Source: Bacteroidales bacterium UBA3290
GTDB lineage: Bacteria; Bacteroidota; Bacteroidia; Bacteroidales; UBA932
Reading direction: 5' to 3'
NCBI GenBank assembly: GCA_002361615.1
Contig: DETK01000033.1
Coordinates: 232,025 to 268,323 of the forward strand
DNA length: 36,299 bases
Both the position numbers and the translations under genes were made by a program. Position 1 is the first letter of the stretch. Each line of letters starts with the position of its first letter. Below are positions 24,239-31,405 of the stretch, in pieces. The notes below the pieces were generated by a model, which saw only the letters and a program-made list of their open reading frames with translations, made no database searches and was not told where the DNA came from.

Positions 24239-24756
24239 TGGAGACAAATAGAATCTTTTTGCGTCCGTGGCGCGAATCGGACGCTGGGACGCTTTTCAAA
24301 TACGCCTCCGATCCCGAAGTTGGGCCGCGCGCCGGCTGGCCGCCTCATAAATCTGTGGAGAATAGTCTTGAGGTGATTCGGACCGTTTTCAATAACGAAA
24401 CTACCTGGGCCATTGAACTTAAAGCGTCGGGCGAAGCCATCGGCGCCATGGGCTATCTGCCTTGTGATGGCAACAATCTCCCGTCCCTCGAGGGAGAGCC
24501 GCTGGTGGGTTACTGGGTGGGCAAACCCTATTGGAATCAGGGTATCTGCACGGAAGCCCTAGGGCTGATGATCGACCATATCCGCCTGACAACGGACATC
24601 AAGTCGCTTATCAGCAGCCATTTCATCGACAATCCCGCCAGCGGCCGCGTCATGGAGAAATGCGGCTTCGTTCCTACGGGCGAAACCTGCATTGATGAAA
24701 CGCTAGCCGGTTCCGACCGTCCGATGAGGGTCTTGAGATTGGAAATCAAACGATAG
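24235..24756 (+). CDS. GNAT family N-acetyltransferase, RimJ/RimL-like
   Basis: A 173-residue GNAT of the ribosomal-protein acetyltransferase-like group: N-R-I-F-L-R-P-W-R-E-S-D-A at the start, I-G-A-M-G-Y-L, G-Y-W-V-G-K-P-Y-W-N-Q-G-I-C-T-E-A for the acetyl-CoA loop, and N-P-A-S-G-R-V-M-E-K-C-G-F at the typical C-terminal position. Target unknown; such proteins act on amino acids, antibiotics or protein N-termini. It overlaps the preceding gene by 4 bp and is followed by the PNPOx gene after 8 bp. Its C-terminal part survives in the remnant at 15742-16174. Confidence 0.88.
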   Translation: MMETNRIFLRPWRESDAGTLFKYASDPEVGPRAGWPPHKSVENSLEVIRTVFNNETTWAIELKASGEAIGAMGYLPCDGNNLPSLEGEPLVGYWVGKPYWNQGICTEALGLMIDHIRLTTDIKSLISSHFIDNPASGRVMEKCGFVPTGETCIDETLAGSDRPMRVLRLEIKR

Positions 24757-24764
24757 TAAACGAT

Positions 24765-25490
24765 ATGGAAATGAAATTTTGCCAGAGCTGCGGAATGCCG
24801 CTCACGGAAGAAGTCCTCGGCACCAATGCCGATGGGAGTAAGAATGAGGATTACTGCATGTACTGCTATAAGGGCGGGAAGTTCTTGCAGGAGTGCACAA
24901 TGGATGAGATGATCGAACACTGCGCCCAGTTCGTGGACGAGGTGAACAAAGGGCTGCCGAAGCCCATCACGAAGGAAGAGTACATCGGCCAGATGAAGAT
25001 GTATTTTCCGCATCTGAAACGTTGGCGCAAGGAACTGATGGTCTCGGATGAGGCACCGGAGAATCCCGCCTTGGCGGGCGTGAAAGACTTGATTGCCCAG
25101 ATGGCCGATACGTTACCCATTGCTTACATCTCATCGGTAGATAATGACGGCTATCCCTGTACCAAGGCCATGCTGGCACCTCGTAAGCGTGAAGGCATCA
25201 AAACGTTCTATTTTACCACCAACACATTCTCGCTCCGTGTAGCTCACTACAAGGCGAATCCCAAGGCGAGCATCTACTTCTGCGATGCCGAGGGCTTCAA
25301 GGGCATGATGCTGCGCGGCACGATGGAGGTGTTGACAGATGCCGCCTCAAAGGAGATGATCTGGCGTGACGGTGACGAGCAGTATTACCCCGGCGGCGTC
25401 ACCGACCCCAACTACTGTGTCCTCAAATTCACTGCCACCGACGGCCGCTTCTACAGCGATTTCTATCCGCGAAGTTTTGTGATCGAGTGA
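24765..25490 (+). CDS. zinc ribbon-PNPOx-like flavin protein
   Basis: A 241-residue two-domain protein. Residues 5-80 are a putative zinc-ribbon domain with C6-x2-C9 and C31-x2-C34, plus a helical tail. Residues ~95-241 are a pyridoxamine-5'-phosphate-oxidase-like split barrel (I-A-Y-I-S-S-V-D-N-D-G-Y-P-C-T-K-A-M, then K-T-F-Y-F-T-T-N-T and A-S-I-Y-F-C-D), which usually binds FMN or F420. Activity unknown. It follows the GNAT pair in the same operon, and its stop overlaps the GTG start of the next gene. Confidence 0.85.
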   Translation: MEMKFCQSCGMPLTEEVLGTNADGSKNEDYCMYCYKGGKFLQECTMDEMIEHCAQFVDEVNKGLPKPITKEEYIGQMKMYFPHLKRWRKELMVSDEAPENPALAGVKDLIAQMADTLPIAYISSVDNDGYPCTKAMLAPRKREGIKTFYFTTNTFSLRVAHYKANPKASIYFCDAEGFKGMMLRGTMEVLTDAASKEMIWRDGDEQYYPGGVTDPNYCVLKFTATDGRFYSDFYPRSFVIE

Positions 25491-26002
25491 GTGACGAAAC
25501 GCATTTGCCGAATGTCATATCTGTACTCAGGATAGCAGGCTCCATCAGCCTGCTGTTTTGCGATGTGGCCGGATTGCCATTTTGGGTGGTCTATGCGTTG
25601 TGTGGCATCAGTGATATGGTTGATGGTTGGCTGGCCAGGAAACTCCATGCAGAGACCAAAGCCGGGGCCATTTTGGATAGTGTGTCCGACATCGTATTCG
25701 TTGCCTGCTGCGCCATCAGCTTGTTGTCAGTACTTGAGATTCCCATGTGGCTGTGGATCTGGGCCGGAGTGATTGTTATCATCAAGATTGTGAACCAGAT
25801 ATCAGCCCTGGTCGTCTTTAAACGATTCTGTTTTCCTCACACTTTGGCTAACAAATTGACCGGGCTACTTCTGTTTCTGGCGGTGCCGGCAGTGTTCTGC
25901 ACAGTGACTCCTATTTCCATCGTTGCTGCTATAGCCACGTTCGCCGCCGTGCAAGAAGGGCATTATATCAGAAAGAAGCAAGAACTTTACAACCCTAATT
26001 GA
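25487..26002 (+). CDS. CDP-alcohol phosphatidyltransferase family protein
   Basis: A 171-residue inner-membrane enzyme. The family motif is complete: D-G-W-L-A-R, eight residues, G-A-I-L-D-S-V-S-D (residues ~47-69), which binds the metal and the CDP-alcohol. About five hydrophobic helices. It is probably a phosphatidyl- or phosphoglycerol-type head-group transferase; the substrate cannot be read. I use the GTG start at 25487 (overlapping the previous stop) because the N-terminal L-P-N-V-I-S-V-L-R-I helix is typical. It overlaps the convergent rhomboid gene by 16 bp. Confidence 0.88.
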   Translation: MSDETHLPNVISVLRIAGSISLLFCDVAGLPFWVVYALCGISDMVDGWLARKLHAETKAGAILDSVSDIVFVACCAISLLSVLEIPMWLWIWAGVIVIIKIVNQISALVVFKRFCFPHTLANKLTGLLLFLAVPAVFCTVTPISIVAAIATFAAVQEGHYIRKKQELYNPN

Positions 26003-26598
26003 GCAAGGAAGTGCTGGAAAATGTCGGGACGGCAGACTAGCGGGAAGAGGAGGCCGTAAACCGCACCCCAGAAGTGGGCGCTATGGCCGATGTTATCCAT
26101 GTTGCGCTTGGCCATGTACCAGCAGTACAGGAGGTACAGCGGCGCGAAGATGTAACCGGGCACCGGGATGGGAATCAGGTAGATGTAGATGCCCATCTTC
26201 GGTTCGAAGAGAATGGACGCAAACAGGATAGCCGAAACGGCTCCTGAAGCTCCGACAGCGTTATAGTTCCCATCGTCCTTATACTTGACAAGGTCCCATA
26301 CGGTGGAGACGGCAATAGCCGTCACATAGAGAACCACATAGAGAATGATACCAAGCGAACTGCCAAAGGCAAGCCGGAAATACTGCTCCACAACCCTGCC
26401 GAAGAAGTACAGGGTGAGCATGTTGAAGAACAAGTGACCCCAGCCGCCATGGACCAAGCCATAAGACAGCATCCTATACCACTCCTTCCGATGCCAGACA
26501 GAATAGGCATTGAACAGCAGCTTGTTTCCGTTCAAAGAACCGGTGAAGCAAAGAATGCTCACCAGCGAAGTGATGGCTATGAGGATGAGTGTCAGCAT
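25987..26598 (-). CDS. rhomboid family intramembrane serine protease
   Basis: A 203-residue polytopic protein of six-helix rhomboid type. The catalytic Ser119 lies in G-A-S-G-A-V-S, with the His in H-S-A-H-F-W-G-A (His172 or His175). The oxyanion/stabilising H-x3-N motif is G-W-G-H-L-F-F-N near residues 52-59. It cleaves single-span membrane proteins within the membrane; target unknown. It starts inside the end of the glutaredoxin-like gene (7-bp overlap), so the two are translated together. Confidence 0.9.
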   Translation of the reverse strand: MLTLILIAITSLVSILCFTGSLNGNKLLFNAYSVWHRKEWYRMLSYGLVHGGWGHLFFNMLTLYFFGRVVEQYFRLAFGSSLGIILYVVLYVTAIAVSTVWDLVKYKDDGNYNAVGASGAVSAILFASILFEPKMGIYIYLIPIPVPGYIFAPLYLLYCWYMAKRNMDNIGHSAHFWGAVYGLLFPLVCRPDIFQHFLAQLGL

Positions 26599-26891
26599 CC
26601 ACGACCGTCAATGCTGCAAGCTGCGCCCATTGTTTCAGGACGTGGTTCCAGACCCACATCTTTCGAATAGAGAGTAACGGAACCGTCTTCTCGGACATAG
26701 CATGGGATGCCTAGATCACCGATGGCCTTCGCTTCATCGAACGCAGGATGGGAATCCCTGAGATCCAGGAACTGTTTCAGGTTACGCACGTGCTTTCCGA
26801 TATCGATCACTTCGAAATTGGGATTGCCTTCGACCTGCTTTTCCACATATTCGCAGTCGGGGCAGGTGTGCATTACGTACATCTTTATCAT
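26592..26891 (-). CDS. glutaredoxin-like protein
   Basis: A 99-residue thioredoxin-fold protein. The redox site is C10-P-D-C13 after the first strand (M-Y-V-M-H-T-C). The cis-Pro region reads G-I-P-C-Y-V, with an extra Cys. Cys residues near the C-terminus (A-A-C-S and G-R-G-C) are unusual for glutaredoxins. It should reduce disulfides or glutathione-like adducts in the cytoplasm. I start at the ATG at 26891, not the TTG two codons upstream. A -7 box lies at 26919-26926. Confidence 0.82.
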   Translation of the reverse strand: MIKMYVMHTCPDCEYVEKQVEGNPNFEVIDIGKHVRNLKQFLDLRDSHPAFDEAKAIGDLGIPCYVREDGSVTLYSKDVGLEPRPETMGAACSIDGRGC

Positions 26892-26918
26892 AGCCAAGGT
26901 GTATTCAGTTTAGCCAGA

Positions 26919-26926
26919 CAAATTTA
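26919..26926 (-). promoter_or_regulatory. -7 box for the glutaredoxin-rhomboid pair
   Basis: TAAATTTG on the minus strand, full consensus, 27 bp before the start codon. Confidence 0.55.
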
Positions 26927-26949
26927 CATATTTTCTACGAAAAAGTAAG

Positions 26950-26981
26950 TTTGAGTTTGTTACGGAAAATGAGTACTTTTG
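26950..26981 (+). promoter_or_regulatory. promoter of the Tat flavoprotein gene
   Basis: A TTTG at 26950-26953, 20 bp, then TACTTTTG at 26974-26981. This is the best full match to the Bacteroidota -33/-7 promoter (TTTG, 19-21 bp, TAnnTTTG) in the window. The start codon is 19 bp downstream. Confidence 0.7.
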
Positions 26982-27000
26982 TGAAGTAAGACACCTCAAT

Positions 27001-27774
27001 ATGGACAGACGCGGCTTCTTAAAGAAATCGGCTATCGGGATGACTACAGCGGCGGTATCAAGCCTGCTGGAACATCCTGCATTGGCATCTGTTCGAAAAT
27101 CAATCAACCAAGAAACTCGGAACGATATGAAGAAAATCATGATTATAGACGGCGGTCCCAGGCGCAATATGAACACCGCCCAGATGCTCCAGAAGGTAGT
27201 CGAAGGCGTTAAGTCGGTCAATCCAGACATTGAGGTCAAGACCGTCCGCCTGTACGAGATGGACTATAAGGGCTGCATGTCCTGTATGATCTGCAAACTC
27301 AAAGACAAGGCATCAAACGTCTGCAAGTTCAAGGATGCATTGACTCCCATTTTGGAAGAGATTGCCGGGGCCGACGGACTGGTACTTGGATCGCCCATCT
27401 ACTTTGGCGATATAACCGCCCAGATGCGTGCCTTCCTGGAGCGCCTTGCTTTCCCCTGGCTTTCGTACAACGACTACAGCATGACAGCGCCGAAGAAGAT
27501 GCCGGTAATCCTTGTCGAGACCATGAACGGAAAGCCGATGATGAATAACAGTAACGGCTACGGGTCCATGGAGAACTGCATTTCCAGTGCCCTTGGAAAG
27601 CCCAGGCACGTCAAGGCATATAATACCTATCAGGTGAAGAACTACGAACGCTTTGAACTCGCTGCGTTCTCCGAACCCGCTAAGCGCAAATGGCGTGAAG
27701 AGCATTGGGAGGAGGACTTACAGAAAGCATTTGATGCCGGTCGGGAAATGGCCGAAGGGAAATGGTCAAAGTAA
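27001..27774 (+). CDS. flavodoxin-like NAD(P)H-dependent oxidoreductase with Tat-type leader
   Basis: A 257-residue protein. The N-terminus M-D-R-R-G-F-L-K-K is a twin-arginine signal, followed by a mild hydrophobic stretch to A-L-A-S (residue 30). The core (43-257) is an NADPH-dependent FMN reductase fold: I-I-D-G-G-P-R-R-N for FMN phosphate, and L-G-S-P-I-Y-F-G-D-I near the flavin ring. Cys92, Cys95, Cys98 and Cys108 resemble the cluster region of iron-sulfur flavoproteins. It probably folds with FMN in the cytoplasm before Tat export. Internal Met43 would give a cytosolic form. Confidence 0.85.
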   Translation: MDRRGFLKKSAIGMTTAAVSSLLEHPALASVRKSINQETRNDMKKIMIIDGGPRRNMNTAQMLQKVVEGVKSVNPDIEVKTVRLYEMDYKGCMSCMICKLKDKASNVCKFKDALTPILEEIAGADGLVLGSPIYFGDITAQMRAFLERLAFPWLSYNDYSMTAPKKMPVILVETMNGKPMMNNSNGYGSMENCISSALGKPRHVKAYNTYQVKNYERFELAAFSEPAKRKWREEHWEEDLQKAFDAGREMAEGKWSK

Positions 27775-27842
27775 GGGCGCTGACGGAGCGGAGAAATTGT
27801 CTTAATTAGTGGCCGAGAAATCGGTATTTAAGGGTAGATACT

Positions 27843-28055
27843 ATGGCCATCTGGAAAATTATCGTCAACGTTTTTCTTATCATCGTCATTCTTGTAGCTA
27901 CAATTGCAATTATCGCTGATTATCGCGAACATAAAGACGATGAAAGCATTTCGCCCGAGGATTTGAAAGATCTCAGACGAAGCCATTTTAAGTTCGCTAT
28001 GCTCGTTGCCGCTTGGTTACTTTATGTCCACGTAGGCAGATTCTTCAACTGGTAA
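27843..28055 (+). CDS. small two-helix membrane protein
   Basis: A 70-residue protein with one strongly hydrophobic helix (residues ~5-24) and a weaker one near 50-65, joined by a charged loop (Y-R-E-H-K-D-D-E-S-I-S-P-E-D-L). No family recognised. Its stop codon TAA is the first three bases of the left end of repeat copy 3. The 68 bp before it contain GAGAAATCGGTATTTA, close to the right-end sequence of that repeat family. Confidence 0.55.
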   Translation: MAIWKIIVNVFLIIVILVATIAIIADYREHKDDESISPEDLKDLRRSHFKFAMLVAAWLLYVHVGRFFNW

Positions 28056-28427
28056 ATTCCAATTTATCGGTATAAATGATACTCAAGAACGGGCTGCGCT
28101 GTAATTTGAGAGGCCCGTTGTGTGGTTTAAGAAATTAATTCGGATTGATCGAACAAAGGGGCGCCGGTCGGTGGCTGGCGCTGTGAGCTGCCTTTCTGGA
28201 CGCTCGGTCCATGGATGCGCCGTCCCGTAGATCGAGTGTCCAAGATTGCCATCGGAGAGCTTTTTTTCAGGACGCACGATCAATGAGATGAATAAACAAT
28301 GGACTGAGCGTCCAACAGATCAGATTAATGGAAACCCTGTCGGGGAGGGACAGTCCCGTCTTCAAGCTTTTTCGGACGTGCGGAAGCGGCGGCATATCTG
28401 TATCTTCGTGTCGAAAATCGAAATTTA
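28053..28427 (+). repeat. MITE-like element, copy 3 (long form)
   Basis: About 375 bp, nearly the same as copy 4 (about a dozen differences by eye). The left end TAAATTCCAATTTATCGG and the right end, read inverted as TAAATTTCGATTTTCGA, form imperfect terminal inverted repeats (about 16 of 18). Inside are an AACGGGC/GCCCGTT stem (28088-28119) and the four-arm core from 28197, then a GGGAC-A-GTCCC palindrome. No believable protein. It lies between two convergent genes, and both their stop codons fall within its ends. Confidence 0.8.
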
Positions 28428-29348
28428 ACGAACCGTTTCAGAGAAGGATTTGTGTTCTCTCACATTAGCGCGATAGTCGGAGGGAGACATCCCTACAATC
28501 CGTTTAAAATATCGGCCGAAAAAACTCTGTGACGGAAAACTCAGGTTCCAGGCTATCTGCTGGATCGTATCCATCGTGGAACTGAGTTGCGCTTTTGCGT
28601 CCAGGATCACATAATTCTCAATCCATTCAAGCGGTGTTTTTCCGCTCGTTTTCTTAATGACAGAGGAAAGATACTTTGCCGTCATGTTCATTTTACCTGC
28701 ATAGAACTCTACATCCCTGTGTTCCTGGTAATTTTTCTTTACCAGATTGAGGAAACGCCCCATTGTATCGGACGGACGGTCAGAAAGAGTCTGCGAGAAG
28801 GCCTCCTGATGAAGGAACCAGCCCATCATAAGGAAAAACACCTTGGTCTGCAGTCGCAGGGCTTCCTCGGTGTTCGGGTTGTCCTCCTTAATTTCAAGCA
28901 TCGCGTGGCACATGTCGAAATACTTCTCCATCGCATCATAGGCGCGGCCGTGTAGCTGGATGTATGGATTGCGCTCCACGGCATCATAGAACTTATAGCT
29001 GTCACCTATGTCCAGGCGGCTCAGGAAGCGTTCCGACATGAAGATATGTGTTCCTGCAAAGTCTTCGCTGACTTCATAGGATTCCATGATATGTCCGGAA
29101 AGGACAATGAGCATCCCGCCCGGTTTCAAGCAGTAGGGAGTCAGGTTTACGGAGCCTTGGGCCATCCCTTTTTCACAGTAAATCATGGCAACCTGGTCCA
29201 GTTTGTAGGGCTGGTGGTTCTGATATCGATAAACCGGATTGTGGAGGATGACGAAGTCCTTCCCGAAGGAAGAGTACCATCCCGTTTCAGTAAGGTTTAC
29301 ATTTTGGGCCGACAAGTCGCCACTAAAAAAATCATCGTGCTTTGCCAT
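28425..29348 (-). CDS. AraC family transcriptional regulator
   Basis: A 307-residue regulator. It has a cupin-like sensor (residues ~40-120: Q-V-A-M-I-Y-C-E-K-G-M-A, then L-K-P-G-G-M-L-I-V-L) and a C-terminal double HTH (~205-300: M-T-A-K-Y-L-S-S-V-I-K-K-T-S-G-K-T, S-F-F-G-R-Y-F-K-R-I-V-G-M-S-P). I start at 29348 because the -7 box at 29367-29374 lies upstream of it and overlaps the earlier Met. Divergent from the KIENG-repeat gene. The stop codon comes from the right end of repeat copy 3. Confidence 0.88.
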   Translation of the reverse strand: MAKHDDFFSGDLSAQNVNLTETGWYSSFGKDFVILHNPVYRYQNHQPYKLDQVAMIYCEKGMAQGSVNLTPYCLKPGGMLIVLSGHIMESYEVSEDFAGTHIFMSERFLSRLDIGDSYKFYDAVERNPYIQLHGRAYDAMEKYFDMCHAMLEIKEDNPNTEEALRLQTKVFFLMMGWFLHQEAFSQTLSDRPSDTMGRFLNLVKKNYQEHRDVEFYAGKMNMTAKYLSSVIKKTSGKTPLEWIENYVILDAKAQLSSTMDTIQQIAWNLSFPSQSFFGRYFKRIVGMSPSDYRANVREHKSFSETVR

Positions 29349-29366
29349 ACCTGTACAATCTTTCAA

Positions 29367-29374
29367 CAAAGATA
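29367..29374 (-). promoter_or_regulatory. -7 box for the AraC gene at 28425
   Basis: TATCTTTG on the minus strand, full consensus, with a TTTG (29392-29395) 17 bp further upstream. Confidence 0.55.
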
Positions 29375-29461
29375 TACGATTTTTCCTATAACAAATCGAA
29401 TTTCGGGAAAATCGTACAATTTCCGGGAATTATCGGCCTTTCATTTGACATGGAAACAGGA

Positions 29462-29469
29462 TAATTTTG
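29462..29469 (+). promoter_or_regulatory. -7 box for the KIENG-repeat gene
   Basis: TAATTTTG followed by C, full consensus, 22 bp before the ATG. The AraC-facing intergenic stretch (29375-29450) has several AAATCG/TTTCGGG blocks that could bind the regulator. Confidence 0.55.
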
Positions 29470-29491
29470 CACTGAACAAATAACACAAGAT

Positions 29492-29848
29492 ATGAAGCGA
29501 AATATCAAATTATTCATCATGCTCTTTGCTGCATTATTTGTCTATGGTGCAGCGGGAGCGCAAACAACGCAGACCATGGAAGAACAGAAAGAAATGAAAG
29601 ACACCGTCATTGTCGACGGTAAACTCGTGGAAGTCGGATACAAGGTAATCGCAGAAGGCGTAACGGACGGCTTCACCAAAATCGAAAATGGCGTGGTCAA
29701 GGGCTACAAGGCCATTGAGAACGGTGCCGTCACGGGATTCAACAGCGTCAATGACTGGTTTATCTCCAAATTGTTCCAGCGCAAAGGCGAAACGCTTGAT
29801 GAGTGCAAGGCCCGTCTTCAGGCGAATGCGCAGAATGCTGCTAAGTAA
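29492..29848 (+). CDS. exported small protein with KIENG repeats
   Basis: A 118-residue protein with a signal peptide ending A-G-A-Q. After a charged linker come short repeats: G-F-T-K-I-E-N-G-V-V-K, G-Y-K-A-I-E-N-G-A-V-T and G-F-N-S-V-N-D-W-F, each about 11 residues and likely amphipathic. Similar K-I-E-x-G-V-V-x-G-Y-K repeats occur in small proteins of gut Bacteroidota and Firmicutes with no known function. It lies 9 bp before the acetyltransferase gene and is divergent from AraC, so it is probably co-regulated with both. Confidence 0.7.
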   Translation: MKRNIKLFIMLFAALFVYGAAGAQTTQTMEEQKEMKDTVIVDGKLVEVGYKVIAEGVTDGFTKIENGVVKGYKAIENGAVTGFNSVNDWFISKLFQRKGETLDECKARLQANAQNAAK

Positions 29849-29857
29849 TATGATACT

Positions 29858-30418
29858 ATGACAGAACTGGAGAAAGCACTCAGCGGTGAGCAGTTCAGCC
29901 GCCGTGACCCGGAAGTAATAGCCTTCCAAAACAAGGTAAAGGATCTTTGCTTTGAATTCAACAACACGGTACCATCATCGCCTCGCCGCAGGGAAATTCT
30001 GAGCGAAATGGTAGAAGGTTACAATGAATACCTGTTTGTGGAATCGGGTTTCCAGTGTATCATGGGCAAGAACATACACTTCAAGGGGATGGCCTTTGTG
30101 AACCTGAACTGCACGTTCCTCGATTCCAACATTATCACCATTGGCCATTGCGCCCTGATAGGCCCGGGGTGCAGTCTGATCTGCACCAATCATTCGATTG
30201 ACCCAGTCGAGAGGCTCAAGGGCATCTTCAACGACCGTCCCATCTCGATTGGGGAGAATGCCTGGTTGGGCGCCAACGTAACGGTGCTTCCAGGGGTGAC
30301 TATCGGCGACAGAGCCGTAATAGGCGCAGGGTCTGTCGTCACACACGACATCCCTGCGGACTGTATCGCTGTAGGCAATCCGTGCCGGATTGTCAGGAAG
30401 ATTGCCGCAGAGCAGTGA
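29858..30418 (+). CDS. hexapeptide-repeat sugar O-acetyltransferase
   Basis: A 186-residue left-handed beta-helix acetyltransferase of the maltose/galactoside O-acetyltransferase type. The N-terminal helical region (residues 1-60) is followed by hexapeptide turns: I-T-I-G-H-C-A-L-I-G-P-G-C, the loop with catalytic His111 in C-T-N-H-S-I-D-P, I-S-I-G-E-N-A-W-L-G-A-N-V-T-V-L-P-G-V-T-I-G-D, and the closing G-N-P-C-R-I-V-R. It acetylates sugar hydroxyls with acetyl-CoA in the cytoplasm. Confidence 0.92.
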   Translation: MTELEKALSGEQFSRRDPEVIAFQNKVKDLCFEFNNTVPSSPRRREILSEMVEGYNEYLFVESGFQCIMGKNIHFKGMAFVNLNCTFLDSNIITIGHCALIGPGCSLICTNHSIDPVERLKGIFNDRPISIGENAWLGANVTVLPGVTIGDRAVIGAGSVVTHDIPADCIAVGNPCRIVRKIAAEQ

Positions 30419-30422
30419 CGTC

Positions 30423-30798
30423 TAAATTCCAATTTATCGGTATAAATGATACTCAAGAACGGGCTGCGCTGTAATTTGAGAGGCCCGTTGTGTGGTTTAA
30501 GAAATAAATTCGGATTGATCGAACAAAGGGGCGCTGGGCGGCGGCTGGCGCTGTGAGCTGCCTTTCTGGACGCTCGGTCCATGGATGCGCCGTCTCGTAG
30601 ATCGAGCGTCCAAGATTGCCATCGGAGAGCCTTTTTTCAGGACGCACGATCAATGAGATGAATAAACGATGGACTGAGCGTCCAACAGATCAGATTAATG
30701 GAAACCCTGTCGGGGAGGGACAGTCCCGTCTTCAAGCTTTTTCGGACTTGCGGAAGCGGCGGCATATCTGTATCTTCGTGTCGAAAAATCAAGATTTA
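30423..30798 (+). repeat. MITE-like element, copy 4 (long form)
   Basis: About 376 bp, same orientation as copy 3, from TAAATTCCAATTTATCGG to TCGAAAAATCAAGATTTA. The core shows the motif order well: TGGACGCTCGGTCCAT at 30567, its inverse GATCGAGCGTCCA at 30600, AGGACGCACGATCAAT at 30639, and ATGGACTGAGCGTCCA at 30669. The outer arms match 15 of 16 when inverted. The right end runs into the ATG of the broken sfsA gene. Confidence 0.8.
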
Positions 30799-31273
30799 TG
30801 ATATCCTCTCAAGCCTATATTTTTGAAACGCCCCTTATTGAAGGAGTGGTCATCAAACGCAACAGTCAGTTCACAATGACCATCAAGGCAGAGGGGCAGT
30901 ATGCAAAGGCTCACTTGTCCCACCACCACAAGAATTGGAGATATTGATATTGCCGGAAGGACATGCTTGCTTTCCAAGAGCAAAGATCCGGACAGGAAAA
31001 CCCGCTACACGGTGGAAGCCATTTCTTTGAATCGCCCGGAAGACAATGAGAAGGCGAGGACAGGGATTAATGAGAATGCGGCAAACCGCTATTTGGATTT
31101 CAAGGTTGACAACACCTGTCTGGAGGTGAAAACATCGCTTATCAACCTGCAATGAGGAAGTAAAAGAGACAGTGGATGCCAATGTCACAAAGGGTGTAGA
31201 AACCTGGCATGCGAATTTCAAGATAATTCCTGCGGAAGTGACTCTGGAAAAGTATTTCCGACTCGTCCTCTAA
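30798..31273 (+). pseudogene. sfsA: sfsA (DNA/RNA nuclease) pseudogene
   Basis: Three pieces of one SfsA protein. 30798-30947: P-L-I-E-G-V-V-I-K-R-N-S-Q-F-T-M, then a frameshift near 30912 (an extra T in CACTTGTCCC). 30901-31155, shifted: C-P-T-T-T-R-I-G-D-I-D-I-A-G, D-P-D-R-K-T-R-Y-T-V-E, N-A-A-N-R-Y and L-E-V-K-T. 31154-31273, shifted again: the C-terminal end G-V-E-T-W-H-A-N-F-K-I with a stop. By comparison with SfsA of ~230 residues, roughly 75-80 residues are lost at the second joint. SfsA is a sugar-fermentation-linked nuclease; this copy must be dead. Confidence 0.75.
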
Positions 31274-31282
31274 AAAAGAAGT

Positions 31283-31392
31283 TATATTCGGATTTATCAG
31301 CATAAAACAAGTCCCGGCACTTTATGAATTATCAGGCATGTATAGTGATTTCGCAGGAAATGCGTAAATTGCGTTCGAAAAATCGGAATTTA
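31283..31392 (+). repeat. short 110-bp element with similar terminal inverted repeats
   Basis: Left end TATATTCGGATTTATCAG and right end, inverted, TAAATTCCGATTTTTCGA match 13 of 18 and resemble the ends of copies 3 and 4. The interior is unrelated (AACAAGTCCCGGCAC and so on) and lacks the core hairpins. Possibly a deletion derivative or a second type using the same ends. Confidence 0.45.
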
Positions 31393-31405
31393 CAAATTGT
31401 AGTGT

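Noticed and set aside
28083..28283. Small open frames inside repeat copies 3 and 4 (also 28246-28428, 30453-30653, 30616-30801)
   Set aside because: They are conserved only because the repeats are nearly identical. No start signals or protein-like composition; the structure is in the DNA or RNA.
15391..30798. CRISPR array
   Set aside because: The repeats are few, far apart, over 100 bp long and alternate in orientation inside. No regular spacers and no cas genes.
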